Of a stretch of DNA of 37,990 nt, positions 25,269-34,080 are shown piece after piece (within the stretch, counting starts at the first letter, position 1; every line of letters begins with the position of its first letter). A program made the position numbers and the translations under genes. Under the pieces are notes generated by a model. It was given only the letters and a program-made list of their open reading frames with translations, was not told the DNA's origin and made no database searches. The stretch spans positions 1 to 37,990 of the forward strand of contig JAEUQO010000424.1 of the NCBI GenBank assembly GCA_016789605.1. Reading direction: 5' to 3'. The stretch comes from Acidobacteriota bacterium (lineage in GTDB: Bacteria; Acidobacteriota; Blastocatellia; RBC074).

Positions 25269-26413
25269 CCTTGCGCGTCCTGTTTACAGCGGCGATAGAA
25301 ATCTTCGTTCCGTTCGGCCAGCGCCGTGACGGAAAACTTGTTCAGCGCACGCTGGCGCGCTTGTGCGCCCAAACGCTGCCGCAACGCGCCGTCGCGCAAA
25401 AGCGGAATGATCGTTTCTGCCAGCGCCGCCGGATCGTGCGGATTGCACAACCGGCCTGACACGCCGTCTTCGATGGCTTCGGGGCCGGGCCCGGTTTCGC
25501 TGGCGACGACGGCTTTGCCCATTGCCAGACCTTCCAGCCAGGCCAGCGGCATCGCTTCCATATGCGACGGATACACGCAAACGCTTGCCTGTGCCATCAT
25601 CTGCGGCAATTCGGCGTGCGCCACCGCACCTTTGAATTCGATGCGGTCGGTCAGCGCGGGCGGAATCATCCCACGCAGCTTTTCGATGAACGAAGCGCCC
25701 GTTTGCGGATCGTGCCAATCACGTCCGGCAATCCACAGACGCGCGTGCGGCGCCGCCGCCACGATTTGCGGCATTGCCTGTACCAACTGACGAATGCCTT
25801 TCTTTTCACAGACGGTGCCCGCGAAAAAGAGCAATCCTTCCTGTTCGGCGATTTCTGGCTGTGGGCGGAAACGTTCGGTGTCTACCGGATTCGGCAAAAT
25901 CTCTATGGGCTGTTCGCCCAGGTGCAACAACTGGCGCGTGGTTTCAGCGACGAAGCGGCTGACGGCGCACAAACGGTCAGCGTGGGAAAACGAACGTTGC
26001 TCCAACCAACTGCGCCAGCGGCGCGGTTGCGCGCCCAGCGTTGCGGCAAAAAACTGATGCCCGCCGTTCATGCGAATCACTTTGTAGGCGGGAAACTGTT
26101 TGGGCAAAACGGCCAGACTTAGCTCTGGCCCTTCGACAAGGTCGAGCGGCGTTTGGTGGTGCAAATGCAACAGTGCGCGATGCAACCGCGAACCGTTGAC
26201 GAAAAAACCTGTGCCGGGCAACGTCGCGTGGGGCAAACGCAACACGCGCACGCCTTCGTCGTTTTCTTCGCCCGCGCGTTCGCCGGGATAAACACCAACC
26301 ACCGAAACTTGATGTCCGCGCGCGACCAATTGCCGCGCCAGTGTTTGGGTGAAACTGCCGACGCCGCCGTGTTGGCCGGGCGGATATTCGTTACAGAGAA
26401 AACAAATGTGCAT
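25265..26413 (-). CDS. GT4 glycosyltransferase
   Basis: 382 residues from an ATG. A canonical GT4: MHICFLCNEYPPGQHGGVGSF carries the Gly-rich acceptor-side loop, followed by RGHQVSVVGVYPG, VIRMNGGHQFFAA, EQRSFSHADRLCAVSRFVAE, IEILPNPVDTERF, GLLFFAGTVCEKKGIRQLVQ, ARLWIAGRDWHDP, and SHMEAMPLAWLEGLAMGKAV with the E-x7-E-type donor motif. Its product would extend the lipid-linked oligosaccharide with an unknown sugar. It is separated from the upstream GT-B-like gene by 6 bases and overlaps the acetyltransferase-like gene by 4. Confidence 0.93.
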   Translation of the reverse strand: MHICFLCNEYPPGQHGGVGSFTQTLARQLVARGHQVSVVGVYPGERAGEENDEGVRVLRLPHATLPGTGFFVNGSRLHRALLHLHHQTPLDLVEGPELSLAVLPKQFPAYKVIRMNGGHQFFAATLGAQPRRWRSWLEQRSFSHADRLCAVSRFVAETTRQLLHLGEQPIEILPNPVDTERFRPQPEIAEQEGLLFFAGTVCEKKGIRQLVQAMPQIVAAAPHARLWIAGRDWHDPQTGASFIEKLRGMIPPALTDRIEFKGAVAHAELPQMMAQASVCVYPSHMEAMPLAWLEGLAMGKAVVASETGPGPEAIEDGVSGRLCNPHDPAALAETIIPLLRDGALRQRLGAQARQRALNKFSVTALAERNEDFYRRCKQDAQG

Positions 26414-26419
26414 GTCTGA

Positions 26420-27814
26420 TTAGCGGCTGATTTGCGCCAGCGTTTCCATGATTTTCTGGCTGGCATTGCCAATGGGCAGCGCAACCTGCAATTCGACCAG
26501 TTGCCGCCGCTGATCGCGTTCCAGGGCGGGGTTTTCCAGATAGGCGTTGACGTGCGCCGCCAGTTCGTCGGGCGTACGCGCAAAACGCGGCGCGCCGATT
26601 TCAACCACGCGGCGATAATGATCGAAGCGGTAGTAATATTCCCACAGCGGTTTGCCGAAGATCGGCGGATCAGCCACATCAAACGCGACATTGACGACGG
26701 GCCGGTCGTGAATGGCGAAATCCAGTGTCATCGTCGAAGCCAGATTGACGTTTACATCGGCGTGGCGTGTCAGGTTGGCCAGAAACTGTATGTCTTCCGC
26801 AGTCGGCAACACGCTGGCCCAATCGCCGGGTTTGGCGTGCACCCAAGCCGGTTGCGCAAAGATCAGTTCAGGGAAAGCGCGCCGCACGGCGTCATAGCGT
26901 TTGCCGTCGTCAACCGGCGCAGGACGCACCAACACTTGCGGATTGCCCTTGATCTGTCCGCTGCGAATTTGTTCCAACAGGATGCGCAGGTGATGTTGAT
27001 CTTCTGGCGCGGTGCCGGTATCGCCACCCGAATAGCAGAGCAGGGGACGCGCCGGGTCTGCGCCGATGCGCGCGAAAAACTCTGCCCGCGTCCATTGCAA
27101 TTCGGCAGCGGCGTAAGGATCGAATTGCGGTGTGCCAACGACGTGCACGCGCTCTGGCGTGACATCGGGATAGAAGCGCAACAGTTCGTCACGCATCAAC
27201 TCGCTCCAGACAAAAAAGTGGTCAAAGGGAGCAGCGATGCGGCCTTTGCTGGTCAGATTGTCCCAACTGAAGATGAACGTGGCCGTGGGAATGCCCAAAC
27301 TGCGCGCCGCCAGTGTGACGGGCAAAATGACGGGCGGGCGTTGATGCGAACAAAACACGACGTCTGGTTTGGTTTCAGCAAACAGGCGGCGGTAATGCGC
27401 GACTTCGGGCAATTGGGCGACCGCGCGACAGTGCCAACGGTCGAGCAGTTGAATGCCTGCCGGAGAGGCTGCGGCGCGACCAGCCAACCGCGCCGTGTGT
27501 TGCACCGTACGTCGCCGCCATGAACCGGTGATTGGTTGTTGCCGTATGTAGCGCATCGAAAGCGTGTCGGCCCAGTGCATATGCGCGTAACCCAACGCAT
27601 AGCGCAACACGATCGAGGCGGGCGTTTCCTGATAGGGCAACAAACGATCCCAGCGCACGTGCGCTCCGCTGGTTTGCTGATACGCGGTCAATTGATGTTC
27701 GGGGATGGCGTGCAAAATCTGGCAACCGGTTTGTTCGTTGGCCAGCCGCAAAAACGACCCCAGCAAAAAATTGCGGACGCCGACGCCATCCGGAATGAGC
27801 AACGCTAACTTCAA
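26420..27814 (-). CDS. GT-B-fold glycosyltransferase-like protein of uncertain family
   Basis: 464 residues from a TTG at 27814. This start is chosen because AGGAGG lies 6 bases upstream and the TTG overlaps the previous stop (TTGA); longer versions would run 90 bases into that gene. It begins KLALLIPDGVGVRNFLLGSF. Central motifs are KPDVVFCSHQRPP, FSWDNLTSKGRIAAPFDHFF, VWSELMRDELLRFYPDV and VHVVGTPQFDPY. The C-terminal half has CYSGGDTGTAPEDQHHLRIL, DVNVNLASTMTLDFAIHDRP and VVNVAFD. The SWDN..SKG and VVGTPQFD segments recall nucleotide-sugar or CDP-alditol transferases seen in capsule loci, but I cannot place it in a named family. The Ser-Thr-Met-Thr-Leu-Asp region probably contacts the donor. 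Context argues for a glycan-assembly role. Confidence 0.75.
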   Translation of the reverse strand: MKLALLIPDGVGVRNFLLGSFLRLANEQTGCQILHAIPEHQLTAYQQTSGAHVRWDRLLPYQETPASIVLRYALGYAHMHWADTLSMRYIRQQPITGSWRRRTVQHTARLAGRAAASPAGIQLLDRWHCRAVAQLPEVAHYRRLFAETKPDVVFCSHQRPPVILPVTLAARSLGIPTATFIFSWDNLTSKGRIAAPFDHFFVWSELMRDELLRFYPDVTPERVHVVGTPQFDPYAAAELQWTRAEFFARIGADPARPLLCYSGGDTGTAPEDQHHLRILLEQIRSGQIKGNPQVLVRPAPVDDGKRYDAVRRAFPELIFAQPAWVHAKPGDWASVLPTAEDIQFLANLTRHADVNVNLASTMTLDFAIHDRPVVNVAFDVADPPIFGKPLWEYYYRFDHYRRVVEIGAPRFARTPDELAAHVNAYLENPALERDQRRQLVELQVALPIGNASQKIMETLAQISR

Positions 27815-29022
27815 CCAACGCCTCCTGCCAGTTTGATTTGCCGCCGGAAAAATTGCGCGACCTGTGGCAACAAGGTTTCCAGGCTGTAATGTTGTTCGAC
27901 GCATGCGCGTGCCGCGCGCCCCTGATTGGCGCGCGCCTGGTTGTCACGCAGCAATTCCACAATCGGAGCCGCAAACTCGCCGCGTATGTTGACATCGCGC
28001 ACCAGACGAATGCTGTCGGGCGGATACGATTCCGCAATCGAATCCTGATGTGAAGACACGCACGGCAAACCGCTGGCCATGGCTTCGAGCAGCGCGAAGC
28101 TGAAGCCTTCGCTGACGAGCGTGGGAAAGACAAACAAATCTGCTGCACGGTAACAGCCAGCGGTCAGTTCTGGGGCCGCCGCGCCTTGCAAACGCACGGA
28201 ATCGCTGATGCCGAGCGTGTTGATCAGCGATTGCAGATAACGTTTGTAACTTGCGTCGCCCTCGCCGACGATCCAGAAAAACGCATCTGGACACGCGCGC
28301 AAAATCTCCGGCCAGGATTCCAGCACGACGTGGACGCCTTTTTGTCCAACCAGGCGGCTGAGCGACAACACGATTCGTTTTTCGGGCGGCAACTGCCATT
28401 GCGCGCGCAACGCAGCCTTTTCATCGTCCAGCACCGGGCGAAATTGGCGCGCGTCAATCATGCTCGGCAGAATTTCGACCAGCGATTCATAGGCGGCCAT
28501 GCGGTTACGATCAAAACGATAGGAGGTGCGCGTCATGACGCAAACCACGTCAAAAGATTTCAGACTGTAGAGGGGCAACGCCGTCGCCGTGGGCAAGTGA
28601 TACGAAAGGCCGTGTTGTATCAGCACCAGACGGCAAGGCCAGTCAATGTGCTGTCGCAACACTGCGCCGAATTTGTAATTGTCGTGACAGATGACGACTG
28701 GCGGACGCAGTTGCGCCAACGTTTCGAGCACGCCCCACAGGTAAACCAGATTTTCTCGCCGTGCCACGCCATTGAACCAGCGATTGCGAACCCGTTCCGG
28801 CAGCAATAAGGTTGCCCGTTGTGACAACGACAATCCTTGTTCGTTAATCAGAAACACGCGTTCGTCTGGCTGGGCGTTGGCGGGAAACGGCGCATTCCAG
28901 TACGAAATGGCGGCCTGTGGAATATCTGGCAGATAATCCAGCAGCTTGCCGATCCAGCGGTTGTACGAACCGGGTGAAAACGGCGGCTTGAAGGTGAGAT
29001 GAACGACTTCGGCGCGCAGCAT
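27811..29022 (-). CDS. GT4 glycosyltransferase
   Basis: 403 residues, GT-B fold. The N-terminal region EVVHLTFKPPFSPGSYNRWI includes the acceptor-side loop. Other motifs: CHDNYKFGAVLRQHIDWPC, VLIQHGLSYHLP, VEILPSMIDARQFRP, KRIVLSLSRLVGQKGVHVVL, DAFFWIVGEGDASYKRYL, SVRLQGAAAPELTAGCYRAA and SEGFSFALLEAMASGLP with the donor-binding glutamates. The ATG directly abuts the stop of the Wzt-type gene (no gap), and its own stop overlaps the next TTG start, so it is within a coupled run. Donor and acceptor are unknown. Confidence 0.92.
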   Translation of the reverse strand: MLRAEVVHLTFKPPFSPGSYNRWIGKLLDYLPDIPQAAISYWNAPFPANAQPDERVFLINEQGLSLSQRATLLLPERVRNRWFNGVARRENLVYLWGVLETLAQLRPPVVICHDNYKFGAVLRQHIDWPCRLVLIQHGLSYHLPTATALPLYSLKSFDVVCVMTRTSYRFDRNRMAAYESLVEILPSMIDARQFRPVLDDEKAALRAQWQLPPEKRIVLSLSRLVGQKGVHVVLESWPEILRACPDAFFWIVGEGDASYKRYLQSLINTLGISDSVRLQGAAAPELTAGCYRAADLFVFPTLVSEGFSFALLEAMASGLPCVSSHQDSIAESYPPDSIRLVRDVNIRGEFAAPIVELLRDNQARANQGRAARACVEQHYSLETLLPQVAQFFRRQIKLAGGVG

Positions 29023-30306
29023 TCAGGCGAGTGTCTCCTTGGCCAGAATGCGCGGCGCGGCATTCGCGGTGACAGGCTGACATTGCCATTGCGCGCGCGG
29101 ATGCAACACGGAATTCGTCGCGCTGCTTGTGCCGGCCACATCCAGCATCAACTTGTCCGAAACGTGTCGCGCAGAACCATATTCGCCCCAGAAAAAGACC
29201 TTGAAATACAGCGCGTACAATCCCGGATTCAGCCACAACGCCGGCAGACTGACGCTCAGCTTGTAACGGCCCGCAGGCATGGATTGATCCCAACCGATTT
29301 CGTTGCTTTCTTCGCGCAGGTGAAAGATATGGCTGCCGCTCATGTCTTCGAGCATGCAGTACAAACTGAAACCGGTGATGTTCGGATCAACTTGTAAGGT
29401 GGTGGCGACTTCAAACGCTTCGCCTTGGGCGACGGTGTTATCCAGGGTTTCGTTGAGCAACAGCGGGCCAAAACGCGCGTGCGCCGCGCTGCCTTCGCTG
29501 GTGTCGGTCGCTGCTGCGCCGATCAAACGGTAATAGTTCTCAATGCATTTGCTGATGTCGCCCGCTTCGACCAGGCGGCCTTCGCTTAGCAACAAGCCTT
29601 TGTTACAGAGCGAACGCACCGCGCCCATATTGTGACTGACAAACAACACGGTGCGGCCTTCCTTGGTGATTTCGCCCATCTTGCCCAGGCATTTTTTCTG
29701 AAAGGCGGCGTCACCAACCGCCAGCACCTCATCCACCAGCAGGATTTCCGGTTCCAGATGCGCCGCGACAGCAAAGGCCAGACGCATATACATACCGCTG
29801 GAATAATGTTTGACCGGCGTATCAATGAAGCGCTCGACTTCGGCAAACGAAACGATTTCGTCAAACTTGCGCGCGATTTCGGTTTTGCGCATGCCCAGAA
29901 TCGCGCCGTTCAAAAAGATGTTTTCGCGCCCGCTCAGTTCCGGGTGAAATCCGGTGCCGACTTCGAGCAGGGAACCGACGCGCCCGTGAATCGTCGCGTG
30001 TCCGTGTGTCGGTTCGGTGATGCGCGACAGAATCTTGAGCAAGGTTGTTTTGCCCGCGCCGTTGCGTCCGACGACGCCGATGACTTCGCCCGCCCGGACT
30101 TCAAAGGACACGTCGTTCAGCGCCCAGAATGAATTGGCGCTCGGGTCGGCTTTGGCGTCAGAGCGTCGGAATGCTGATTTCAGCAATCGCACCGGAGCCA
30201 GCGCCGTTTCGGCCAGTTGGTCGCGCAGTGTTTTGTAACGCTGGCGTTTGCCCACCAGCGTGTAGCGTTTGGAAATACCTTCCGCTTGAATTCGTAAATC
30301 ACTCAT
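29023..30306 (-). CDS. Wzt-type polysaccharide ABC transporter ATPase with C-terminal sugar-binding-type domain
   Basis: 427 residues. Nucleotide-binding domain: Walker A GRNGAGKT (80-87), signature YSSGMYMRLAF (168-178), Walker B ILLVDE (188-193), switch histidine in LFVSHNMG. SLLEVGTGFHPELSGREN is typical of the O-antigen/teichoic-acid (Wzt/TagH) subfamily. A ~150-residue C-terminal extension (about 270-420; VAQGEAFEVATTLQVDPN, GRYKLSVSLPALWLNPGLYAL) is a beta-sandwich of Wzt C-terminal type. In E. coli O8/O9a this domain recognises the modified non-reducing end of the polysaccharide. The permease partner Wzm is not in the window. The neighbouring GT and asnB genes are on the same transcript. 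It has the ATPase role in exporting the finished, undecaprenyl-linked glycan. Confidence 0.93.
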   Translation of the reverse strand: MSDLRIQAEGISKRYTLVGKRQRYKTLRDQLAETALAPVRLLKSAFRRSDAKADPSANSFWALNDVSFEVRAGEVIGVVGRNGAGKTTLLKILSRITEPTHGHATIHGRVGSLLEVGTGFHPELSGRENIFLNGAILGMRKTEIARKFDEIVSFAEVERFIDTPVKHYSSGMYMRLAFAVAAHLEPEILLVDEVLAVGDAAFQKKCLGKMGEITKEGRTVLFVSHNMGAVRSLCNKGLLLSEGRLVEAGDISKCIENYYRLIGAAATDTSEGSAAHARFGPLLLNETLDNTVAQGEAFEVATTLQVDPNITGFSLYCMLEDMSGSHIFHLREESNEIGWDQSMPAGRYKLSVSLPALWLNPGLYALYFKVFFWGEYGSARHVSDKLMLDVAGTSSATNSVLHPRAQWQCQPVTANAAPRILAKETLA

Positions 30307-30333
30307 AAAGTTGTGTCACCGGCAGGCGCGCGG

Positions 30334-32079
30334 CTAGGCGCTCAGACTGGTTGCCGGATGGGTTTTCAGATCGCTGCACAAGCCCAGCGTGATCCATTGC
30401 CAAAGATAAAAACTGTTGTCTTGTGCGCCTTGCTGATATTGCTGCCACGCGCGCTGGACCTGGGCTGCTTCCAGCCAGCTTTGCGCAAACCCATTGCTGG
30501 CAGTTGCCAGACAATCACTCACCCAGGTTCGTAACGGGCCTGCCAGCCATTCGCGTTGCGGCGTTTGCAACGGACGTTTGGGCGCTTCGACGACGCGCGT
30601 TGGTAACAGCTCACGCGCAATTTTGCGCAACAACCATTTGCCTTGTTCGCCGTTGATTTTGCGCGCCGCCGGTTGGCGCAAGGCCAATTCAAAAAGACGA
30701 TGGTCGAGAAACGGTTCGCGCAACTCCGTCGAAGCGCGCATCGAAACACGATCATTGAACCGCAATGCGCGCGGGATTTTGGTGCAACGGGCATCGCGGT
30801 ATTGCAGATTGCGCAAGCGGTCGGGAAACGGTTGCGGCGCGGTGAACGATTGCGCCAGCGCACGAAATTCGGGTGTCAGGCATTCCGGGCGCACAGGACT
30901 TTCTTTGGTTCCTTGCACCAATGCCGCGCCACTTGCTGCGCGGTAATAATCATACCCGGCCCATTGCTCATCCATACCTTGTCCGTCGAGCAACACGAGC
31001 GCGCCTTGGGCGCGCGCCTGTTCAAACAGTCGCGCATACGCCAGCGTCGGCAAACCGCCAAAAGGTTCGTCTTGCGCGGCTTGCACGGACGCTGCCAGCT
31101 CAGGCACTTCTGCGGCGCTTAACTGGCAAACGGTCAGCGGATGTTGGGTTTGCGCGAGCATTTGTTGCACCCACGGCAATTCGTCATATTGCGGATCGCC
31201 GCAGGTGAACGTGAACGCGCGCACGTGACTTTCAGCGCCTTGCACTGCGTGCACGACGCCCAACAAGGTCGAAGAATCCAGCCCGCCGCTCAAATTGATG
31301 CCGACAGGCACATCCGCGCGAAAGCGCAATCGCACACTGTCAAGCAACAGGGAAAAGTATTCTTCTGCGACGGTCGTTTCCGGGCGCGAATCTTCTGTCT
31401 GGCCAACGCGTTCCGCCAGATCGTACCAACACTTGATGCGCAGCTCGCCGCGTTGCCAGATCAGGGAATGCCCGGGCGGCAAATGACTGACTCCGGCCCA
31501 AAACGTTTGTGCGGAATGTTCGTGCAATCCGTGCGTCAGATATGTCGCCCAGGTCGTTTCGTCCGGCTGTGCGGGAACGCCTGCCGCGTGCAGCGTCTTG
31601 ATTTCGCTGGCCAGCAACAACGTGCCGTCAGTTTGTTGGTGATAGACCAGCGGTTTGACGCCGAACCTATCGCGCGCGGCAAACAGCTTTTGCTGACGCG
31701 CATCCCACAGCAAAAAGGCGAACATGCCCAGCAAGCGATCCAGACAGGCTTCGCCCCAACGCTCATACGCGGCCAGAAGGACTTCCGTGTCGGTTTGCGT
31801 GCGAAACGGGTATTCGTGCAATTCGGCGCGCAGTTCCAGGTAGTTATAGATTTCGCCGTTGAAGACAATTTGCAAAGAACCGTCGTGATTGCCGAGCGGT
31901 TGGCGTCCGGCGTCTGACAGATCAATGATGCTTAGGCGGTTATGACCCAATCCGGCCTGTCCATCAGAGGTGACCAGCATGCCTTCTGCATCCGGCCCGC
32001 GATGCCGTTGTCGTGCGATCATGGCCGCCAGTTGGGATTGCTGCCAATTAGTGCCGAAGATTCCGGCGATGCCACACAT
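30334..32079 (-). CDS. asnB: Asparagine synthase (glutamine-hydrolysing)-like amidotransferase
   Basis: 581 residues. Class II glutaminase domain: MCGIAGIFG with nucleophile Cys2, which fixes the start, plus RHRGPDAEG and the VFNGEIYN and RDRFGVKPL motifs. Synthetase domain: ATP-pyrophosphatase loop S264-GGLDSS, then LLDGQGMDEQWAGYDYYRA. Classical AsnB makes asparagine from aspartate. In surface-glycan loci, homologues often amidate uronic or other sugar acids, and the setting among glycosyltransferases favours that here. The start overlaps the preceding GT39-like gene by 32 bases, which must be real because Met1-Cys2 is required. There is no strong ribosome binding site, so translation probably depends on coupling. 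It lies 27 bases upstream of the Wzt-type gene in transcription order. Confidence 0.93.
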   Translation of the reverse strand: MCGIAGIFGTNWQQSQLAAMIARQRHRGPDAEGMLVTSDGQAGLGHNRLSIIDLSDAGRQPLGNHDGSLQIVFNGEIYNYLELRAELHEYPFRTQTDTEVLLAAYERWGEACLDRLLGMFAFLLWDARQQKLFAARDRFGVKPLVYHQQTDGTLLLASEIKTLHAAGVPAQPDETTWATYLTHGLHEHSAQTFWAGVSHLPPGHSLIWQRGELRIKCWYDLAERVGQTEDSRPETTVAEEYFSLLLDSVRLRFRADVPVGINLSGGLDSSTLLGVVHAVQGAESHVRAFTFTCGDPQYDELPWVQQMLAQTQHPLTVCQLSAAEVPELAASVQAAQDEPFGGLPTLAYARLFEQARAQGALVLLDGQGMDEQWAGYDYYRAASGAALVQGTKESPVRPECLTPEFRALAQSFTAPQPFPDRLRNLQYRDARCTKIPRALRFNDRVSMRASTELREPFLDHRLFELALRQPAARKINGEQGKWLLRKIARELLPTRVVEAPKRPLQTPQREWLAGPLRTWVSDCLATASNGFAQSWLEAAQVQRAWQQYQQGAQDNSFYLWQWITLGLCSDLKTHPATSLSA

Positions 32080-33346
32080 GGTTTTGCGTCAGAAAATGGC
32101 TGGCTGCCAGGGCCGACAGCAGCAAAAACGTCCAATGCAACGGAAAGCGATACCGCACCGAAGATTGCAGAAAGTAATACGTGAACGGAAAGCTCAGCCA
32201 GAGCGTTGTCATCAGCCAGGCCAGCGAGCGATTCTCACGAAACAGTTGTTGCAATCCGGCGATGCTGGTCAGCGTCAGCGCCCAGAGCGCCAGCATTTGT
32301 GCCGGGCGGGTCGTTTTGGGAAACCAGAAATAAAAGACCCGCAACACGGTCAGATTCAGAAAGCGCAGCGGATTGGTTCTGATCCAGTTGCTGGCGGCGC
32401 GCATTTTTTCGCGATCATAAGCGGCTTCGCCCATCTGTTTGACCTTCAGCGCTTCCGCTTCGCTGGAAAATGGATGCCCACGATACGCGCCGGATTTTTC
32501 GTTGTCGTCAATGGCGGCGCGCGCGCGATCGTTATGCGAAACGCTCAGTTCCAAACCCAGGTTGTTGCGCACAAAAAAGAATTTGCCGAATTGCTTGTAA
32601 TTGCGCACCGTCCAGGGCAGCAGCGTAAGCGCCATCAGGCAACAGAGCAGCATCGTATGTTTGCGCCAATTGCTGCGCGACAACGCCAGCGCATATCCCG
32701 CCAAGCCGAGCGCCAGAAAAATCAGCAAGAACGTCGGCGCTAGTAACAGCGCCGCGCCCCAGCTCAGCCCGTGTAACGTCACCAGCGACCAGGAGAATTC
32801 TGTTTGCTGCCACGCGCGCAGCGTCAGCAGAACCAGCAGCATCAGCGCCGTTGCCGCCAGCGATTCAACGCTGTTGACTTCGATCAGGTAATGCAGCGGC
32901 AACAGCGCGCCCATTATTCCTGCCAGCACTCCGACGCTGTGTCGCAGTTTGGTGACGGCGGCCACCACCGGCAGCAAAGCGTATTGCAACGACGCGACAC
33001 ACGCGTTGAAAACCAATTGCGCGGTGCGGCCGCTTGTTCCTGTGCCAAAGAGCGAATAAAGCCCACTGAGAATCAGCGGGTATAGCGGCGCGTGATGCGC
33101 TGTCGGGCCGGTCGGGATCAGATAGGGATTGCCGAACAAACCCGACAAGGCCAGTGACGACGCGATGCGCTCAAACTCTGTGTAACGCGGCGCCGCGTGC
33201 AGTTTCAGCGCCAGCGCCAGTCCGATTCTGATCGCCAGCGCGAGCAGAAACAGCGCGGTGCACGTCGCAGTCAGCGGAATTTTTTGCAGTCGTTCATCCC
33301 AACGCCGCCAAGCGCGGGACCAACCATAATTGTGGGGGGATGACAT
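32048..33346 (-). CDS. GT39-like (ArnT/PMT_2-type) membrane glycosyltransferase
   Basis: 432 residues, about 9-10 membrane segments. After the first helix (PLTATCTALFLLALAIRIGLAL) the outer loop holds YTEFERIASSLALSGLFGNP and HHAPLYPLILSGLYSLF. The latter matches the LHYPPGYPLLLAATF element of the fusion protein ending at 21160, so the two are probable paralogues. GT-C enzymes of this kind transfer a sugar from polyprenyl phosphate on the periplasmic face. It is shorter than E. coli ArnT (~550), lacking most of the soluble C-terminal domain. The DE-type catalytic residue expected in the first loop appears as acidic residues in YTEFE. The 3' end overlaps asnB by 32 bases. Confidence 0.83.
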   Translation of the reverse strand: MSSPHNYGWSRAWRRWDERLQKIPLTATCTALFLLALAIRIGLALALKLHAAPRYTEFERIASSLALSGLFGNPYLIPTGPTAHHAPLYPLILSGLYSLFGTGTSGRTAQLVFNACVASLQYALLPVVAAVTKLRHSVGVLAGIMGALLPLHYLIEVNSVESLAATALMLLVLLTLRAWQQTEFSWSLVTLHGLSWGAALLLAPTFLLIFLALGLAGYALALSRSNWRKHTMLLCCLMALTLLPWTVRNYKQFGKFFFVRNNLGLELSVSHNDRARAAIDDNEKSGAYRGHPFSSEAEALKVKQMGEAAYDREKMRAASNWIRTNPLRFLNLTVLRVFYFWFPKTTRPAQMLALWALTLTSIAGLQQLFRENRSLAWLMTTLWLSFPFTYYFLQSSVRYRFPLHWTFLLLSALAASHFLTQNHVWHRRNLRH

Positions 33347-33381
33347 CGCGTTGCCCGTGGGGAAAGGCTGACGCCGTCAAT

Positions 33382-34080
33382 TTAACCTGTAGTTTGTAGT
33401 AACGCTTCTGCGTGCGCCCAATCATCAGGCGTATCAATATTGACGCTACGCGTGGGATCGAGCTCGACACCCAGCACACGCTGACCATACAAACTGTTTT
33501 CTTCTAAAATCACATCGCGCCGGGTCACATAAACGGAGCCTTCGCGATGAAACGCAGGCGGCAACGCTTGCCGACGCGGAATGGGCGTGCTCTCGCCCGT
33601 ACTCAACCGCAAGCTGCCATCCGCCGCGCGAAAGTAGACCCAGTGCGGATTGTACTCTGCCGGTACCGGCAACACTGTCACCACGGAATCTGCCTGTTCG
33701 CGTTCAAACAACGTGATGCAGGCGTCAATGTCTACCGCGCGCCGCAACGGGTTGGTGGGTTGCAACAAACACACGGCATCGAATTGTTCTCCGGCGGCCT
33801 CGAGCGTGCGCAGCGCATGTTGCACGACGGGCAGTGTCGGCGAATGATCCTGCGCCAATTCCGCCGGGCGCAAAAAGGGAACTTCAATGCCGCAGGCGCG
33901 CCCGACGGCGGCGATTTGTTCATCGTCGGTGCTGAGCACGACGCGAGACAAATGTTGCGCCGCCAATGCAGCGGCTGCCGTATACGCCAACAGCGGTTTT
34001 CCCGCCAGCAGCTTGATGTTTTTGCCCGGCACGCCTTTTGATCCGCCGCGCGCCGGAATCAAACCCAGCACACGAATCAT
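33382..34080 (-). CDS. neuA: CMP-nonulosonic (sialic-type) acid cytidylyltransferase
   Basis: 232 residues, the usual length for single-domain CMP-sialic/legionaminic acid synthetases. The nucleotide-binding motif IPARGGSKGVPGKNIK (8-23) is canonical, followed by RVVLSTDDEQIAAVG, LLQPTNPLR and the C-terminal SVNIDTPDDWAHAE. It activates the nonulosonic acid with CTP to CMP-sugar, the donor for sialyl-type transferases. The ATG overlaps the stop of the membrane protein gene by 4 bases. Together with the NeuC-type gene upstream it indicates a nonulosonate-containing polymer. Whether the sugar is Neu5Ac, legionaminic or another acid cannot be told. A KDO cytidylyltransferase (KdsB) is less likely given the NeuC partner. 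Confidence 0.92.
   Translation of the reverse strand: MIRVLGLIPARGGSKGVPGKNIKLLAGKPLLAYTAAAALAAQHLSRVVLSTDDEQIAAVGRACGIEVPFLRPAELAQDHSPTLPVVQHALRTLEAAGEQFDAVCLLQPTNPLRRAVDIDACITLFEREQADSVVTVLPVPAEYNPHWVYFRAADGSLRLSTGESTPIPRRQALPPAFHREGSVYVTRRDVILEENSLYGQRVLGVELDPTRSVNIDTPDDWAHAEALLQTTG

Noticed and set aside
27815..27904. Longer start (27904) of the GT-B-like protein
   Set aside because: The extra 30 residues are the antiphase reading of the preceding GT4's C-terminus. The TTG at 27814 has AGGAGG upstream.
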